From assembly GCA_964645005.1 (NCBI GenBank), contig CAZXYS010000009.1:1-64000 (forward strand): 64,000 bases of DNA, in the 5' to 3' direction. The notes beneath the pieces were generated by a model. It had not been told where the DNA came from. It searched no databases and was given only the letters and a program-made list of their open reading frames with translations. Position 1 is the first letter of the stretch. The number at the start of each line of letters is the position of its first letter. Position numbers and translations under genes: made by a program. Source of the DNA: CAZXYS01 sp964645005 (lineage in GTDB: Bacteria; Bacteroidota; Ignavibacteria; Kapaibacteriales; UBA2268). Positions 18,669-29,184 of the stretch are shown here, piece by piece.

Positions 18669-20646
18669 CCCGCATGATCCTTGCAACAACAGTTCTGTTG
18701 AGCATTCTTCCGTATGGATGTTCGTTAGAGAACAAATAGCCCTGATCATAAGAGACGTCTACCTGATCATCGCTAATATCCAGTGCTTTCAATGCTGCAT
18801 TAGCTCTGTTTCTTGCGAGCGTAGTGTTATGAGCTTCCGCCCCAAGGTTATCGGTGAGTGGCAGCAGTTCAACTTTTTTACCACTGAGAACAGCTTCTTT
18901 TACAGTGCTTATAGCCTTTTCATCCACAACAAAAAAATCAGATTGGTCAAATTTGCAAAAGCCGATTATATATTGCTCGTATCTGCCTTCATCACTTTCA
19001 GTCGAATTAGTATAAACCTTCTCTTGCTCTTTCCTGTAAAGTAAGTCTAAAGTTACATTTTTTGTTTTTTTCTGATCATCGGGATCTTTTACGATAGATT
19101 TAATTTCAAGATCTCCGGGTGATCTCTCTAAATTTGAATATTCTTTGATGTTGAAAATTAGTTCCGTTCCATCTTCCGGAAAGGCAATTATAGATTCACC
19201 ATCATAAGCTAATTTCCCTTCGAAAGTGATGCTTTTTGCATCTGTCTTTATTTGGGGCTTAATCTCAAGTGGTATATCTTCAGCTTTCGAGACAACTCTC
19301 TCAGTATTTTCTATATGAATAAGTTTCTTACCGTCCGAAAACAAAAATGATATTTTCCTTTGCTCTGTCTTTAACTCCTCATGTTCATAATCAGCTTCCT
19401 TAGCTATTTGCTTTCTGGTTTCAATTCTATCTTGATCAAATCCATTTGAAGCTAAGATGTTTTTAATCCAATTCAAGCGTTTTTCAGCAATATTATCTTC
19501 TTCATTATCGAGTGCTGAAGCAAGTATAGTTAGATCTATATCAGGATTTTCCTTTAAATATTGAATTGTTTTTACAATGATTAATTTCCTGGCTTTTTCT
19601 TTTTGAAAATGAGCTCCGAGATTTATTTCTTTGTTAAGGTCAGCTTCGACCTCATTATGATCAAAATAAATTTCCGGAATAAGAGAATAGCTTGAAATAT
19701 ACCTTGTCGATGAAACACGGATAGGGATAATATCGCCGCTCGTAACTTTTTCACCTCCAACAAATACATCCATAGATAATTCTAACATCGCCGGCTCCGG
19801 TGTTTTGGGAGGGGGGGGAGGCAAAGGTAACGGAGCTCCTGCTGGAGGTGGAGGAGTATACTTGGGTGATGTATAACTCAGGCTTATACCAGCTCTTAAT
19901 GAACTTATCTTCCAATTCCTCCCGCGGACTATATTAGTCAGCCCTTGATTATAAGTTATTTCAGGCGATATTTCAAAATTTCCAAATGTCACAAGATCAT
20001 ATTTGGCTCCTACGGAAAAAGCAAGATAAATCGGGAAAACATCCGGTATCTCGCCGTCGTATTCAGCTCTGACTCGGTCGTCATCCTTAAAAGTTATTTG
20101 GTCAGGTGAAATCAGTTCTTCTTTTTGAGCAGCAGTTTTTGTCAAAGGATATCCAATCTGTAAGCCTGCCTTTAAATCCAAAGGCAGCCAGTCAAAGGGT
20201 TCCGCCATAATACCTGGCTCTATCGCAACCAGAGATATGTTATCATCAAGAGTATGTCTGGATATGGCTTTAGTGTATTCATCCCCGGTTATGATATGCC
20301 CTAAAAATTCCTCTTTTATTAATTTTGCGGAAATATTTGAATAGGAAACAAGTCCGCTGAATTTCAAATTTGCTCCTAAATAGCTTTTTCTAAGATTATA
20401 TTCAAATCCTGCAAATACCGCATGACCAAATCCCAATTGCATATCATAACCGGGTGAATAGCTCGCTATGCCCGGCAGATTTGAAAAATTTGCAAAATGA
20501 ATATTGGTATTTAATCCCCCGCCGCCGGTTAAAGTCAAATTTGATCTTTTATCTTCAGCTTCAATGTTGTAGTTAAATATAAATAGTAAAATTGAAAGGA
20601 GAAGAATTAATTTGCTAATATTATTTTTTATTATTAGTATATTCAT
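18664..20646 (-). CDS. OmpA-family outer-membrane protein with barrel and duplicated OmpA-like region
   Basis: A 660-residue envelope protein. A signal peptide (about 1-30) is followed by a beta-barrel-like part (35-255), a proline-rich hinge (TPPPPAGAPLPLPPPPP, about 262-280) and two regions that both look like the OmpA peptidoglycan-binding fold. The first has DLTILASALDNEEDNIAEKR and the second ELLPLTDNLGAEAHNTTLARNRA, ending RTVVARIMRE. A beta-rich linker separates them. It should connect the outer membrane to peptidoglycan. It lies 19 bases after a large propeller/choice-of-anchor protein, probably in the same operon. The dispersed repeat at 18507-18668 reaches into its last codons. Confidence 0.8.
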   Translation of the reverse strand: MNILIIKNNISKLILLLSILLFIFNYNIEAEDKRSNLTLTGGGGLNTNIHFANFSNLPGIASYSPGYDMQLGFGHAVFAGFEYNLRKSYLGANLKFSGLVSYSNISAKLIKEEFLGHIITGDEYTKAISRHTLDDNISLVAIEPGIMAEPFDWLPLDLKAGLQIGYPLTKTAAQKEELISPDQITFKDDDRVRAEYDGEIPDVFPIYLAFSVGAKYDLVTFGNFEISPEITYNQGLTNIVRGRNWKISSLRAGISLSYTSPKYTPPPPAGAPLPLPPPPPKTPEPAMLELSMDVFVGGEKVTSGDIIPIRVSSTRYISSYSLIPEIYFDHNEVEADLNKEINLGAHFQKEKARKLIIVKTIQYLKENPDIDLTILASALDNEEDNIAEKRLNWIKNILASNGFDQDRIETRKQIAKEADYEHEELKTEQRKISFLFSDGKKLIHIENTERVVSKAEDIPLEIKPQIKTDAKSITFEGKLAYDGESIIAFPEDGTELIFNIKEYSNLERSPGDLEIKSIVKDPDDQKKTKNVTLDLLYRKEQEKVYTNSTESDEGRYEQYIIGFCKFDQSDFFVVDEKAISTVKEAVLSGKKVELLPLTDNLGAEAHNTTLARNRANAALKALDISDDQVDVSYDQGYLFSNEHPYGRMLNRTVVARIMRE

Positions 20647-20665
20647 TATTTAATATTTCTTTTTA

Positions 20666-23600
20666 TTATCTCATTATAACTATATTTTTGGATTTCATCA
20701 TGTTTTTTTGCCTGAGCATCAATCTGTAAGTGCCGATGTCTAAATCCGATGTATTAATTGTAATACTGTTCAGCCCGGCTATTACATCGAAAGCTTCGGT
20801 TTTAAGTCTTACTTTGCCTAATTGATCATACAATTCAAGAGTTGCCCTGCCTTTTTCACTTGCCTGGAAATCAACAGTTATCTTTGAATCCGCCGGATTA
20901 GGCATAATAGATAAAATATTCAGATTAGTATTATGATCGATAAGTCTGTCTTCATACACATTTTTCAGTTCAAATAATCCCGCATCAGCCTCTGTATCAA
21001 CTGCCTTACCCCAGAAAAGGGCATCGTCAATGAATTCTATTGATGTCCTTTTAACTTCGGCGATACCTGCAATACCACGAACCTTAGCCACAACCCCTTC
21101 TTCCGGGAATTCCCCTTCCACTCTTATTCCGATATGTCTTTTGTCATCAATTATTTCGTTCCTTATCAAGGTGCCTTCACCATAGTCCGTTTCCACGCTG
21201 GTCGGAAGGAATAATCTTGGATTCATAGTAAATTCCGTTTCGAAGAATCTCCTACCCTGATAGTCCCGTGCTTCGTAAGTAATAAAATTGACAGGGATGG
21301 CTGTGCTTCTTCTGGAATCGGCAAATACATTCGGAATAGTGACATTCGAGGAAGCCTTGTAGAAGTCCAAATTCAAATTATCCTTTACCGCGCATGGTTC
21401 TGCAATTATCGTCAATTTGGCTTTTTCCTCCGTATTCCCGATCTTTTCCACTTCAATAATGGTAGAATCACCCGGAGCTATTGTAATGGGCAATGCAGTG
21501 TTGCTTTGAAAATTCCCCGGCGGATCGATACTAATGTCAGTAATGGTTATATTATGCTCAGAGTCATTATAAACCATGAACTCCCTGATTGAAATTTCCG
21601 GTATGAAAAGCAGATTATTTTTATGACTTTTGCTTATAAAAGTACCTATCCCATATCCGTTAATATCTGCTTCTACTGCAAGATGAGGAAGATCGGAATG
21701 GAACACTCGCATATCCCGCGTAACTTCCCCCATAACATTGGGAGTAAATGTCAACGGCAGCCTTAGTGAAGCTCCGGCAGCCAAGATCGTATCCTTTATT
21801 ATTCCGCTTATCCCGAAAGGATTATCATCTCTTTTAAAAAAGACTATGTCGTTTATTTTCAGTGGAATAGGATCTTCATTCCTTAGTATAGTGAATTCTT
21901 TTTCTTTGGTTTCTCCCAAGCATTCATCTCCGAAATCGAAAACATTTTGGCTGAATGAAATATTCCTGTTTTTGCTGTAGACAACAAGTGGAATATCATA
22001 ATTCGGAGCACAATAAGATATAAGTGTCAATGTATCCACAATCATGCCGGTATCCAGCGGATTGAAAATTATATCAACATCTATACACTCGCCGGGATCA
22101 AGAGAAAAGGGAGCAATTGTATCTTTCAAACTGAAATGTGTGCCGTCTTTGAATTCCGTCTCATGGAAAGTAATCCCAACTTTACCCGGATTACAAATAA
22201 ATTGTTTGAATGATTTCTCGGTTTCGGTCGCCACAAACTGGGGTTGAATTATCACCGTATCAATCTCTGCCTGAGGTTCAACGATACTGAAGGTAGAATC
22301 GCTCTGATCCATTTCCGGGAAAGTGAAATCCCTGATCACAAGATTATCAAAGCCTGAAGATGATACAGCCACGGAATGCCCCGCAGGCGAAAATTCGAAA
22401 TCGGTCAATTGGCTCGTTGTTCCGCCCAGAGTACCAATAAACTCATTTGTCGGCAAATCCCAGAAAGCAACCTGCGGCTGCCCCGCCGAACCAATTACCA
22501 GCGCTTTGGATGTTGGACTGAACTCAAGACCCACAGTTTTACTTGGTCCTTTTCTGAATGTCCGTACGATCCTTTTAGACTCAATATCAATGATCCTGAC
22601 TTCCGCTCTCACTCCAAGACCTATTGTACTTTGAGATATCTTCGGAGCCGCTGCTATCATTGTCCCATCCGGGGATAGAGAGATGTTTTCGATAATCCCT
22701 AAATTCGACAAGTCAAAAGTTGCTAGTGTATTTAAATCAGGTAAACTTAACAGCTTTAAATCACCATTCAAAAGGTATACTGCGGCAGTGTCCTTGTACT
22801 TGTTAAAGTCAGCAGACCAGATGGGATATGAAAATTTAACATCCCTAATTAAAGAACCATCCAGTGGATCAAGCAATCTCAATCTGTTGCCAAGAGCCGG
22901 CACCATAGCCAAAAAGTTCCTGTCTATATCCGTATGCATATTTTTAATGGGAAAATCTTTTGAAATTGCTGTCTTTGAAACCGGTGAAGAATTGCCTGTG
23001 TTAAAGAAAGCAAGGGAATCCCTGTTGGCTCTAAATCCCCGGTAAGCAACTACAAATTTGCTCGAATCATCAAGATATTCTATGCCGATAATATTCTTAC
23101 GAATTTGATTTGGCGCACCTTGAGTAATAACATATTCCGATAATAGCGTTTTATTAATTGCATCCCATTCGTAAATAGTACCAAGGTTATTACCTGAAAG
23201 AAGCCTTGATCCGGATAAATTATGGCTTATTTTCAAAATCGGCTCGTCACCTGCCTTAAGGAAATGCTGAGATGTGCTTGTAAATTCCTGTCTTACCCTG
23301 ATTTTAGCTCTGTCAGTATATGTATTCGGAACATTCCAAACAAATGTGGAATCCATGCTTTCACCTGCTTTATGCCACCTGAAACCTCCATCTGTAGAGT
23401 ATTCTACGATTGTCGGCAGTCCTCTTTTATAACCATCCCATTTTATTTCAACCCAATCACATGACCCGAATATCTGTCCACCAAGCGGTTTAAGAAGCTG
23501 CAACATTGTTTCAGCATCAATCTCATGATAATTGCCAGTCAGTTCAAGATGTTTCTCCCTGCCGTTATCGTAATACAGTGTTAAGACATCCCTGTAATAA

Positions 23601-24271
23601 CGTGGAGCATCCGGATAAAAATATAAATCCATAAGACTTGTCGAACCAATGCCCAGATCAGTAGGCGGCTGGTTTTGATTGAAAGTGCTTCCCTGCCAGT
23701 TATACTCGAAATATTCAGTCCCTGTAGAGATAGAATCAAGCCTGATCTTCTGTTCGATTCCATTTTGCCCGGTCTTGCCAATAAGAGCCCTAACATCAAT
23801 TTGCTCCAGATCAAATCCACCGGGAGGTATATTACCGAATTTTATGTAATTAACCTGACCTACATCCCGTTCGCTGATTATGATCAGAGAATAATTAGGC
23901 TTTGTATATCGCCCTGAAACAGCAGCAACCATATCATTATACGTCAATACAAAATTGGTCGTATTTACACCGACAAAATCTTCCAGTTCGGTTTTCCATC
24001 TGACAGTCTGCCAGCCATTGGAGAGAGAAGAAACAGATTCCGGGAAAGTCGACTGATTATCCTCGACTATCAATAAATCATTAATATTGAATTCAATAGG
24101 AGTTCCGTTAAGGTCAGCAGAAAGTTGTGCCTCAAAATAAGGAACATCTTCCGTGTTGACCATATTCTTCGCATTATCAAGGACTTTAATATCTAATCTT
24201 AGTTGAGCATTAGCGCTCACTGTAAGTAAGATGAATACAAGATATGGTATAATCTTTAATTTAATTGACAA
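20666..24271 (-). CDS. large secreted beta-propeller/choice-of-anchor protein with type IX sorting domain
   Basis: A 1,201-residue exported protein. The signal peptide ends near SANAQ (residue 22). The N-terminal third is beta-rich. Residues about 340-650 contain WD40-like blades (DDSSKFVVAYRG, LSPDGTMIAAAP, SPAGHSVAVSSS), then three Ig-like repeats of the choice-of-anchor D/ASPM type (FICNPGKVGITF, VFDFGDECLGET, and a third near 910). The C-terminus (LSIMPNPADSKITVDF ... GTYRLMLRQ) is a type IX sorting domain. The first gene of a probable two-gene operon with the OmpA-like protein, it may be displayed on the surface. No enzymatic motif is visible. Confidence 0.8.
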   Translation of the reverse strand: MSIKLKIIPYLVFILLTVSANAQLRLDIKVLDNAKNMVNTEDVPYFEAQLSADLNGTPIEFNINDLLIVEDNQSTFPESVSSLSNGWQTVRWKTELEDFVGVNTTNFVLTYNDMVAAVSGRYTKPNYSLIIISERDVGQVNYIKFGNIPPGGFDLEQIDVRALIGKTGQNGIEQKIRLDSISTGTEYFEYNWQGSTFNQNQPPTDLGIGSTSLMDLYFYPDAPRYYRDVLTLYYDNGREKHLELTGNYHEIDAETMLQLLKPLGGQIFGSCDWVEIKWDGYKRGLPTIVEYSTDGGFRWHKAGESMDSTFVWNVPNTYTDRAKIRVRQEFTSTSQHFLKAGDEPILKISHNLSGSRLLSGNNLGTIYEWDAINKTLLSEYVITQGAPNQIRKNIIGIEYLDDSSKFVVAYRGFRANRDSLAFFNTGNSSPVSKTAISKDFPIKNMHTDIDRNFLAMVPALGNRLRLLDPLDGSLIRDVKFSYPIWSADFNKYKDTAAVYLLNGDLKLLSLPDLNTLATFDLSNLGIIENISLSPDGTMIAAAPKISQSTIGLGVRAEVRIIDIESKRIVRTFRKGPSKTVGLEFSPTSKALVIGSAGQPQVAFWDLPTNEFIGTLGGTTSQLTDFEFSPAGHSVAVSSSGFDNLVIRDFTFPEMDQSDSTFSIVEPQAEIDTVIIQPQFVATETEKSFKQFICNPGKVGITFHETEFKDGTHFSLKDTIAPFSLDPGECIDVDIIFNPLDTGMIVDTLTLISYCAPNYDIPLVVYSKNRNISFSQNVFDFGDECLGETKEKEFTILRNEDPIPLKINDIVFFKRDDNPFGISGIIKDTILAAGASLRLPLTFTPNVMGEVTRDMRVFHSDLPHLAVEADINGYGIGTFISKSHKNNLLFIPEISIREFMVYNDSEHNITITDISIDPPGNFQSNTALPITIAPGDSTIIEVEKIGNTEEKAKLTIIAEPCAVKDNLNLDFYKASSNVTIPNVFADSRRSTAIPVNFITYEARDYQGRRFFETEFTMNPRLFLPTSVETDYGEGTLIRNEIIDDKRHIGIRVEGEFPEEGVVAKVRGIAGIAEVKRTSIEFIDDALFWGKAVDTEADAGLFELKNVYEDRLIDHNTNLNILSIMPNPADSKITVDFQASEKGRATLELYDQLGKVRLKTEAFDVIAGLNSITINTSDLDIGTYRLMLRQKNMMKSKNIVIMR

Positions 24272-24957
24272 ATCTATATTCTTTCATTTTTTCGAAATTT
24301 AATTTTTATGTAGACGTTTTGATTAATAAAATAGTTACAGTTTACCGGTTGTTTAGTCACATTGGCAAAAATCACATAAGCCATTTAATATCAATCCTAT
24401 TCACGATATAACCCCGGGTATCTTCTTCATGATACCAAGTATTTATCTAATATTTTGCCTTTCTAAAAATGTATTCAGGGTTAGTTTAACCCAAATTCAC
24501 AATACAAAATTGCATTTGTGGCAAAAAACAGCTAACTCGCCTCAGAACGTCCCGTCAGATGTTACATCTGACGGAATTCCCCTCTTTGAGGGGTGCCCGA
24601 GCGTGGCGAGGGCGGGGTGGATTCTTATTAAACCCCTGGTTTTTGATAACCCTATATTTTGCATTAGAACTCTTCAGTACCGCTAACAAATTACAATTCA
24701 TCATTTTTAGAAGAACCACCCCGTAAAGCCTTCGGCTTTACTCCCCTCCTCACTAAGGAGGGGAAAAGAAGGGGCGGTTAAATTCTTAGGGTTAAGTTAT
24801 TTATGCAAATGAAAAAATATTCTGAAGAAATATCCGGTTTAAATGTTAAAAATTACATATAATCATTATAATCGCACAACAAAAATCAGGGGAGTAATCA
24901 GTCCACACAAGTCGGCAGTTCAGATTCTAATTCTTAACATAAAAATTTGAACTTGAT
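24272..24957. other. 686-bp gene-free region with modular hairpin repeats
   Basis: No supported gene. It contains stacked inverted repeats: CGTCAGATGTTACATCTGACG (24551-24571), CCCCTCTTTGAGGGG (about 24581-24595), GTAAAGCCTTCGGCTTTAC (24724-24742) and CCCCTCCTCACTAAGGAGGGG (24744-24764). The boxes GGGGTGGATTC and ACCACCCCG flank them. The organisation resembles interspersed palindromic elements of Bacteroidota intergenic DNA. The start next to 24271 should hold the promoter of the propeller operon. Confidence 0.65.
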
Positions 24958-27900
24958 TCACCAAATCTCCTTCGACCTCTCAATGATATTGTCCAGTTCA
25001 TGTCTTGTCTCCGTATTGCCGCCGTAGGTGAAGGTCGAGCAGATGTATTCCCATTCGTCTTTCTCGAGCCCGTACAGTTCTTTCGCTGTGAGGACTTCCA
25101 GCCCGGCGCGCAGGTCGATCAGGTCGGTATCCGTATCCGGCTCGACGCTTAGCTCGCGGCGCAGGTCTTCGAAGTCGGCGCTGTTACTCTTGCGGTACAG
25201 CAGCGAGAACGCCCGCCGTACAATCTCCTGCTTTTGCTTATCGGCGGCGTCGGGGATGGGGAGTTCGTAGATGTAGAACATGTTTAATGTGGCTGATATC
25301 TTGTTTCGCAAATAATAATTCAATACTAATGAATTATATAAAGCCATAAGGTAATTGAGTTCATGAGTAGATTTTATATTCTGTTCAATTTTGTTTTCAA
25401 CTTTTTTATAATTGAAATTTACTGTGCAAATCAATTTATTATTCAAAAAAACATTAGCCGGTATCATCGACGCTATGAATGTTCTTTCATCTGTTGATCT
25501 TCCTATATCTCTATAAGCCAGCCTGTAAGTTTCATAATCAAGTTTTATATCATCGATATTTTCAATTTTCTCAAACTTATCTTTTCTTAAATTCAGAGCT
25601 TTTTTAATTCTGTGTTTTTCTTTTCTCAGTAAAATTTCATGAGCTTCTTTAATATTAATGTAATATTTCGGAAATCCGTAATTCGAATTATATTGATGAA
25701 TAAACTTGCCCTCATACAGAGGCAGATAATCACTAAAGTCTTTTATATCCTTTTTATAATGAAATAAATTAACATCATTTGTCATGTCAAATTCTCGTCT
25801 AAACTGTATCCCCTTCTGCCGAATAGTCTCATGTTTATCATTAATTTTGAAGCAGATATTATAATCCTTATCATCCCTGAATTCCATGATTGATAGATTT
25901 TCAGGCGAAAATTCCTTTATCTTGGCAAGATTGTACTTTATCGGTTTATCTTCATATAATGATCTCGGATCGTGAAGATAAAATTTTGCATCAAAAGATT
26001 TCTTCTGCTTATGATTTTCTTCTTTATTTATTATTAAAATACTAAACTTGTACCTGTTGTCAACATCGGGGAAAAGCTTTACCTTATGTTCTTTTTCCGG
26101 TTTGTTATAGCCGCGATTCTCGAAAGACATCAGCTCCTTCAAGGTATTATCCTCGATAATCAGCTTCCTCAAATCTATGCTGCCGAGATCAGTCTGAAAT
26201 CCCGACGGTACCAGAATATTCAAATAGCCGATCTTTTTAAGAAGCTGCAAATCACGTTCAATAAATAGTTTATAATAATTCTTATCTCCGACGCCCTGAT
26301 TTGTGTATTTCGTGCCCAGATATTTCGAATAATCCTTGTAAAATTGCTTATATTGAAGCCAACGATCTTTGAAATCCTCATCATTCCTTAATTTTTCATG
26401 AAACCATTTCGAAAATTTCAAAATATCAAATTCATATTTTTTCTGCTCTGCAAATTCCTTCCGCACCGGTTTCAGAGCCTCCCACGGCGGATTACTTATT
26501 GCGCCCGAAAAGCCCCTATCATCTTCGGGCAGCAGCTCTCCCTTCTCGTTGAACCAGCAGAAGAAATACTCCAGGCAGAATAGCAGCGGTTTGTCAGTGA
26601 TGGTTACTTCATGCTTCAATCTGTCGCGGATATTTTTCTTTATATCGAGCGCCTCGTCAATAATTTCAGGGTGGAAAGTGTTTTCCAGGTACTCATTTCT
26701 TATCTCGTGCAGTCTGACAACATCCTGCTTGAATTCCTTCGAAATAATCTCGATTTCCTCATCGAATCCCAGATCGGCAAGGCTGTCGCCCGGAATAAAA
26801 TTAAGTTCCAGATTCGGCAGGACATGATCCGCAACTGATATTTTCCTGAAATTATACAGCGCCGGGTGCAGTTTCACAGCCTCTTTCCAGATATTTGTCT
26901 TAGCGGTTTCCAGCGCGCGGTAATCTTTGTCCGCCGCAAAAATGTGGTAGAGAATTATCTGCGATATTAGCTTTACGTGAAATTTGGGCTTCAGATTATT
27001 TCTTCTAAGGAAAGAATCAGCATCCTGGATTATTTGGGGCATCTCCAGAATGTTTTCCTCGTGGAAATCCATTGCCCAATCCATAGCTTCGTAAATTTTG
27101 TAGTAATAATCGTAAATCTCGCGAAGCGCTTTTATAAGGAAGCTGCCGCTGCCGGAAGTGGGATCGATAATGCGTATCTTGCGGATATCATCCAGAATTT
27201 TCTGAGCTTTTTCGAAATTATTTACATTTTTATCAACAGTTTTCAGCAGCTCTTTGAAAGGCTCTTTGAACAAATTGTCCACGAGTTTCTTAGCCATATA
27301 TTTGGTCAGATCCACCGGTGTATAATAAATACCCGTATCTTTGCGGCGGCGCGCAATCCACGTTTCGTAAGCCTTGCCGAAGACATCCTCGTCGATCCAC
27401 CTGTAATTGTAGTGGATCATTCCCTTGCCGAAAGCAACACTCCATACGCTAAAACCGAGCACCGTCTCGAAAACATTTTTGAAACGATGGATATTGGCTT
27501 CCGACTTCTTAACATAGTCCCAGAAATTGAACTTGAAAAGCCCCGTATCATAATACTGCTCAAAGAAAAATTCCACATTTTTAAAGAATACATCAAAAAC
27601 ATAGCTGTATCCCTTGGGAGCCCAATCGCCGACCGTACTTTGATAATTGCTTTTCAGAAAGCTGTACTTTATAAGACCGAAATCCTCGAGCGTTTTAATG
27701 AAGATCACCTTATTCATTAAAAGAACGATAAGTTCCTGCTTGGAATAGCCGTTCTTTTCCTCGATCTCAATGACTTCGAGCGTATTGTACCAGTGCTGCA
27801 GGTTTTCGAAGAATTCCTTGTCCAGCTCACGTTTTTCAGTCTCATCTTCAATTCTGCTGATTGTATCCCACAGATTACCTGTTTCGAGGAATCTCTCGAA

Positions 27901-28395
27901 TAGCTCCGGCAGTTTCATACCCGCGAAAGCCCTGAAATCCAGCACTGCCTCGCGGTTAAAAATGTAAGCGTCGTTGAGATTAGTAAGGATCATGTACTCG
28001 ACGTGCTTTTCCTTGAGGCAGCGCTGAATTTGCGTCATGTAGGATTTATAATGAAGCCTATCCGGTCTCATCATCATATTTTTCTTATTCAATCTGAGAA
28101 AGGGCTTCAACTCGAGTAATATCGGATTGCCAAAATCCTTACTCTCCAGCACTATATCAACAAAGCCGCCCTCCAGATTCCTCTCTTTCATAACATTTAT
28201 TTCAATTATATCCTTTATAACTTCGGCTAATAAGTCAGATACGGCTGCTTCCGGCTTGGACTTAAGAGCCACCCGAAGCAGATATTCATTTATGGGATCA
28301 TATTTGAATTTGACCATATTGTCGAGGCTCGAGGCGTCGACCTTATCGACATAGATCAGGCGTTTAAGTTCAGCTAAAATTTCTTTCTTCTTCAT
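24958..28395 (-). CDS. type IIG restriction-methylase fusion (Eco57I-like)
   Basis: A 1,145-residue single-chain restriction-modification enzyme. Residues 75-125 fit a PD-(D/E)xK nuclease: VDIVLES with D80, LLELK with E95 and K97, and Gln122/124. The N6-adenine methylase follows: TGIYYTP (354-360), motif I DPTSGSGSF (411-419) and motif IV NPPW (635-638). The C-terminal 400 residues are probably the target-recognition domain; bases about 25260-26050 that encode much of it are more AT-rich than the rest. Such enzymes methylate and cut DNA without partner subunits. A small unknown gene lies upstream on the same strand, followed by a divergent WYL regulator. It is not closely similar to the ISP-like enzyme at 4516-7680. 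Confidence 0.88.
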   Translation of the reverse strand: MKKKEILAELKRLIYVDKVDASSLDNMVKFKYDPINEYLLRVALKSKPEAAVSDLLAEVIKDIIEINVMKERNLEGGFVDIVLESKDFGNPILLELKPFLRLNKKNMMMRPDRLHYKSYMTQIQRCLKEKHVEYMILTNLNDAYIFNREAVLDFRAFAGMKLPELFERFLETGNLWDTISRIEDETEKRELDKEFFENLQHWYNTLEVIEIEEKNGYSKQELIVLLMNKVIFIKTLEDFGLIKYSFLKSNYQSTVGDWAPKGYSYVFDVFFKNVEFFFEQYYDTGLFKFNFWDYVKKSEANIHRFKNVFETVLGFSVWSVAFGKGMIHYNYRWIDEDVFGKAYETWIARRRKDTGIYYTPVDLTKYMAKKLVDNLFKEPFKELLKTVDKNVNNFEKAQKILDDIRKIRIIDPTSGSGSFLIKALREIYDYYYKIYEAMDWAMDFHEENILEMPQIIQDADSFLRRNNLKPKFHVKLISQIILYHIFAADKDYRALETAKTNIWKEAVKLHPALYNFRKISVADHVLPNLELNFIPGDSLADLGFDEEIEIISKEFKQDVVRLHEIRNEYLENTFHPEIIDEALDIKKNIRDRLKHEVTITDKPLLFCLEYFFCWFNEKGELLPEDDRGFSGAISNPPWEALKPVRKEFAEQKKYEFDILKFSKWFHEKLRNDEDFKDRWLQYKQFYKDYSKYLGTKYTNQGVGDKNYYKLFIERDLQLLKKIGYLNILVPSGFQTDLGSIDLRKLIIEDNTLKELMSFENRGYNKPEKEHKVKLFPDVDNRYKFSILIINKEENHKQKKSFDAKFYLHDPRSLYEDKPIKYNLAKIKEFSPENLSIMEFRDDKDYNICFKINDKHETIRQKGIQFRREFDMTNDVNLFHYKKDIKDFSDYLPLYEGKFIHQYNSNYGFPKYYINIKEAHEILLRKEKHRIKKALNLRKDKFEKIENIDDIKLDYETYRLAYRDIGRSTDERTFIASMIPANVFLNNKLICTVNFNYKKVENKIEQNIKSTHELNYLMALYNSLVLNYYLRNKISATLNMFYIYELPIPDAADKQKQEIVRRAFSLLYRKSNSADFEDLRRELSVEPDTDTDLIDLRAGLEVLTAKELYGLEKDEWEYICSTFTYGGNTETRHELDNIIERSKEIW

Positions 28396-28584
28396 CGGAA
28401 CAGGGCTTTATTTAAAATTATATCAGTAAAATAAAGAAATTTACTGATTTAGCTGCTGAATATCAAAAAAAATTGAATAAAACTCTGATATTAAATTAAA
28501 ATTCTTAATTATAAATCGTTCCTGGGCTGTCCCATAATTGGTAAAATTTCGGGAACTACATTCTGAGTGCAGCTAATAATCCAG

Positions 28585-28648
28585 TATTCATCAGATTCCT
28601 GCCCTGCTAAAGCAGGATCTAAAGACATTCTCAGGAATGACATTTTCT
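28585..28648 (-). repeat. dispersed repeat family A, copy 2 (inverted)
   Basis: The reverse complement matches 14863-14925 at about 60 of 63 positions, including the hairpin CCTGCTTTAGCAGG. It lies between the type IIG gene and the small gene at 28665. The remainder of this 269-base gap is AT-rich without a gene. Confidence 0.85.
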
Positions 28649-28664
28649 GACTTCTTAGACTGCC

Positions 28665-29129
28665 TCAGAAAGCAAAAATGGTTATATCAAAATAGATCAC
28701 TTTGTGTCTTCCGCCGGCGAGTTTGATCTCAAGGCGGTCGTAGCTTTTGTTATTGCGTACGAGAACTGACTGCTTGAGCAGTTTCCAGTCATTCACCGGG
28801 CTTCCGTAAGTTTTGAATAAGTGATAGTACTCCGATGGAACATTCTTTACTGGGATTGCTGTTGCGAGGGATTCGCCCGGTTCTTTATTTATTTCCCTGT
28901 CCATATTTTCCTCAATATTATTATTGAAAGTCAGACTGCATTGTTTTTGAGCTTTTTCTTTCTCAGAAGCGTTATCGCTGAAATATCTTATCCGCGTGTC
29001 CTTGAGTTCACTGCTTTTGAATTTTCTTTGCATCTGCATTTCCATTGTTGTATCATTGAACAGTCTCTGTTCGCCGGAATTTCTATGGACATTTCTTCTT
29101 TTGCTTTGTTTTCTTGTTATGAGTTCCAT
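28665..29129 (-). CDS. hypothetical protein, 154 aa, divergent from WYL regulator
   Basis: I do not recognise the family. A strong Shine-Dalgarno (GAAGGAGAG) lies 5-6 bases before the ATG, which supports a real gene. The first half is basic, polar and low in predicted structure (RKQSKRRNVHRNSGE ...). The second half, from SEYYHLFKTYG to HKVIYFDITIFAF, looks folded, with alternating beta strands. There is no signal peptide or membrane segment, so it is probably cytoplasmic. It shares a 129-base promoter region and a palindromic operator with the WYL regulator and is on the same strand as the type IIG gene 269 bases further on. A defence-related or regulatory role is possible but only inferred. 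Confidence 0.55.
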   Translation of the reverse strand: MELITRKQSKRRNVHRNSGEQRLFNDTTMEMQMQRKFKSSELKDTRIRYFSDNASEKEKAQKQCSLTFNNNIEENMDREINKEPGESLATAIPVKNVPSEYYHLFKTYGSPVNDWKLLKQSVLVRNNKSYDRLEIKLAGGRHKVIYFDITIFAF

Positions 29130-29184
29130 GATTTCTCTCCTTCAATAATTTTAAAAATTATTTTTATTTATTTACTATATGCAA

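Noticed and set aside
26977..27720. A 247-codon frame on the + strand inside the type IIG gene
   Set aside because: It is a shadow of the methylase gene; no start signal and no recognisable domain.
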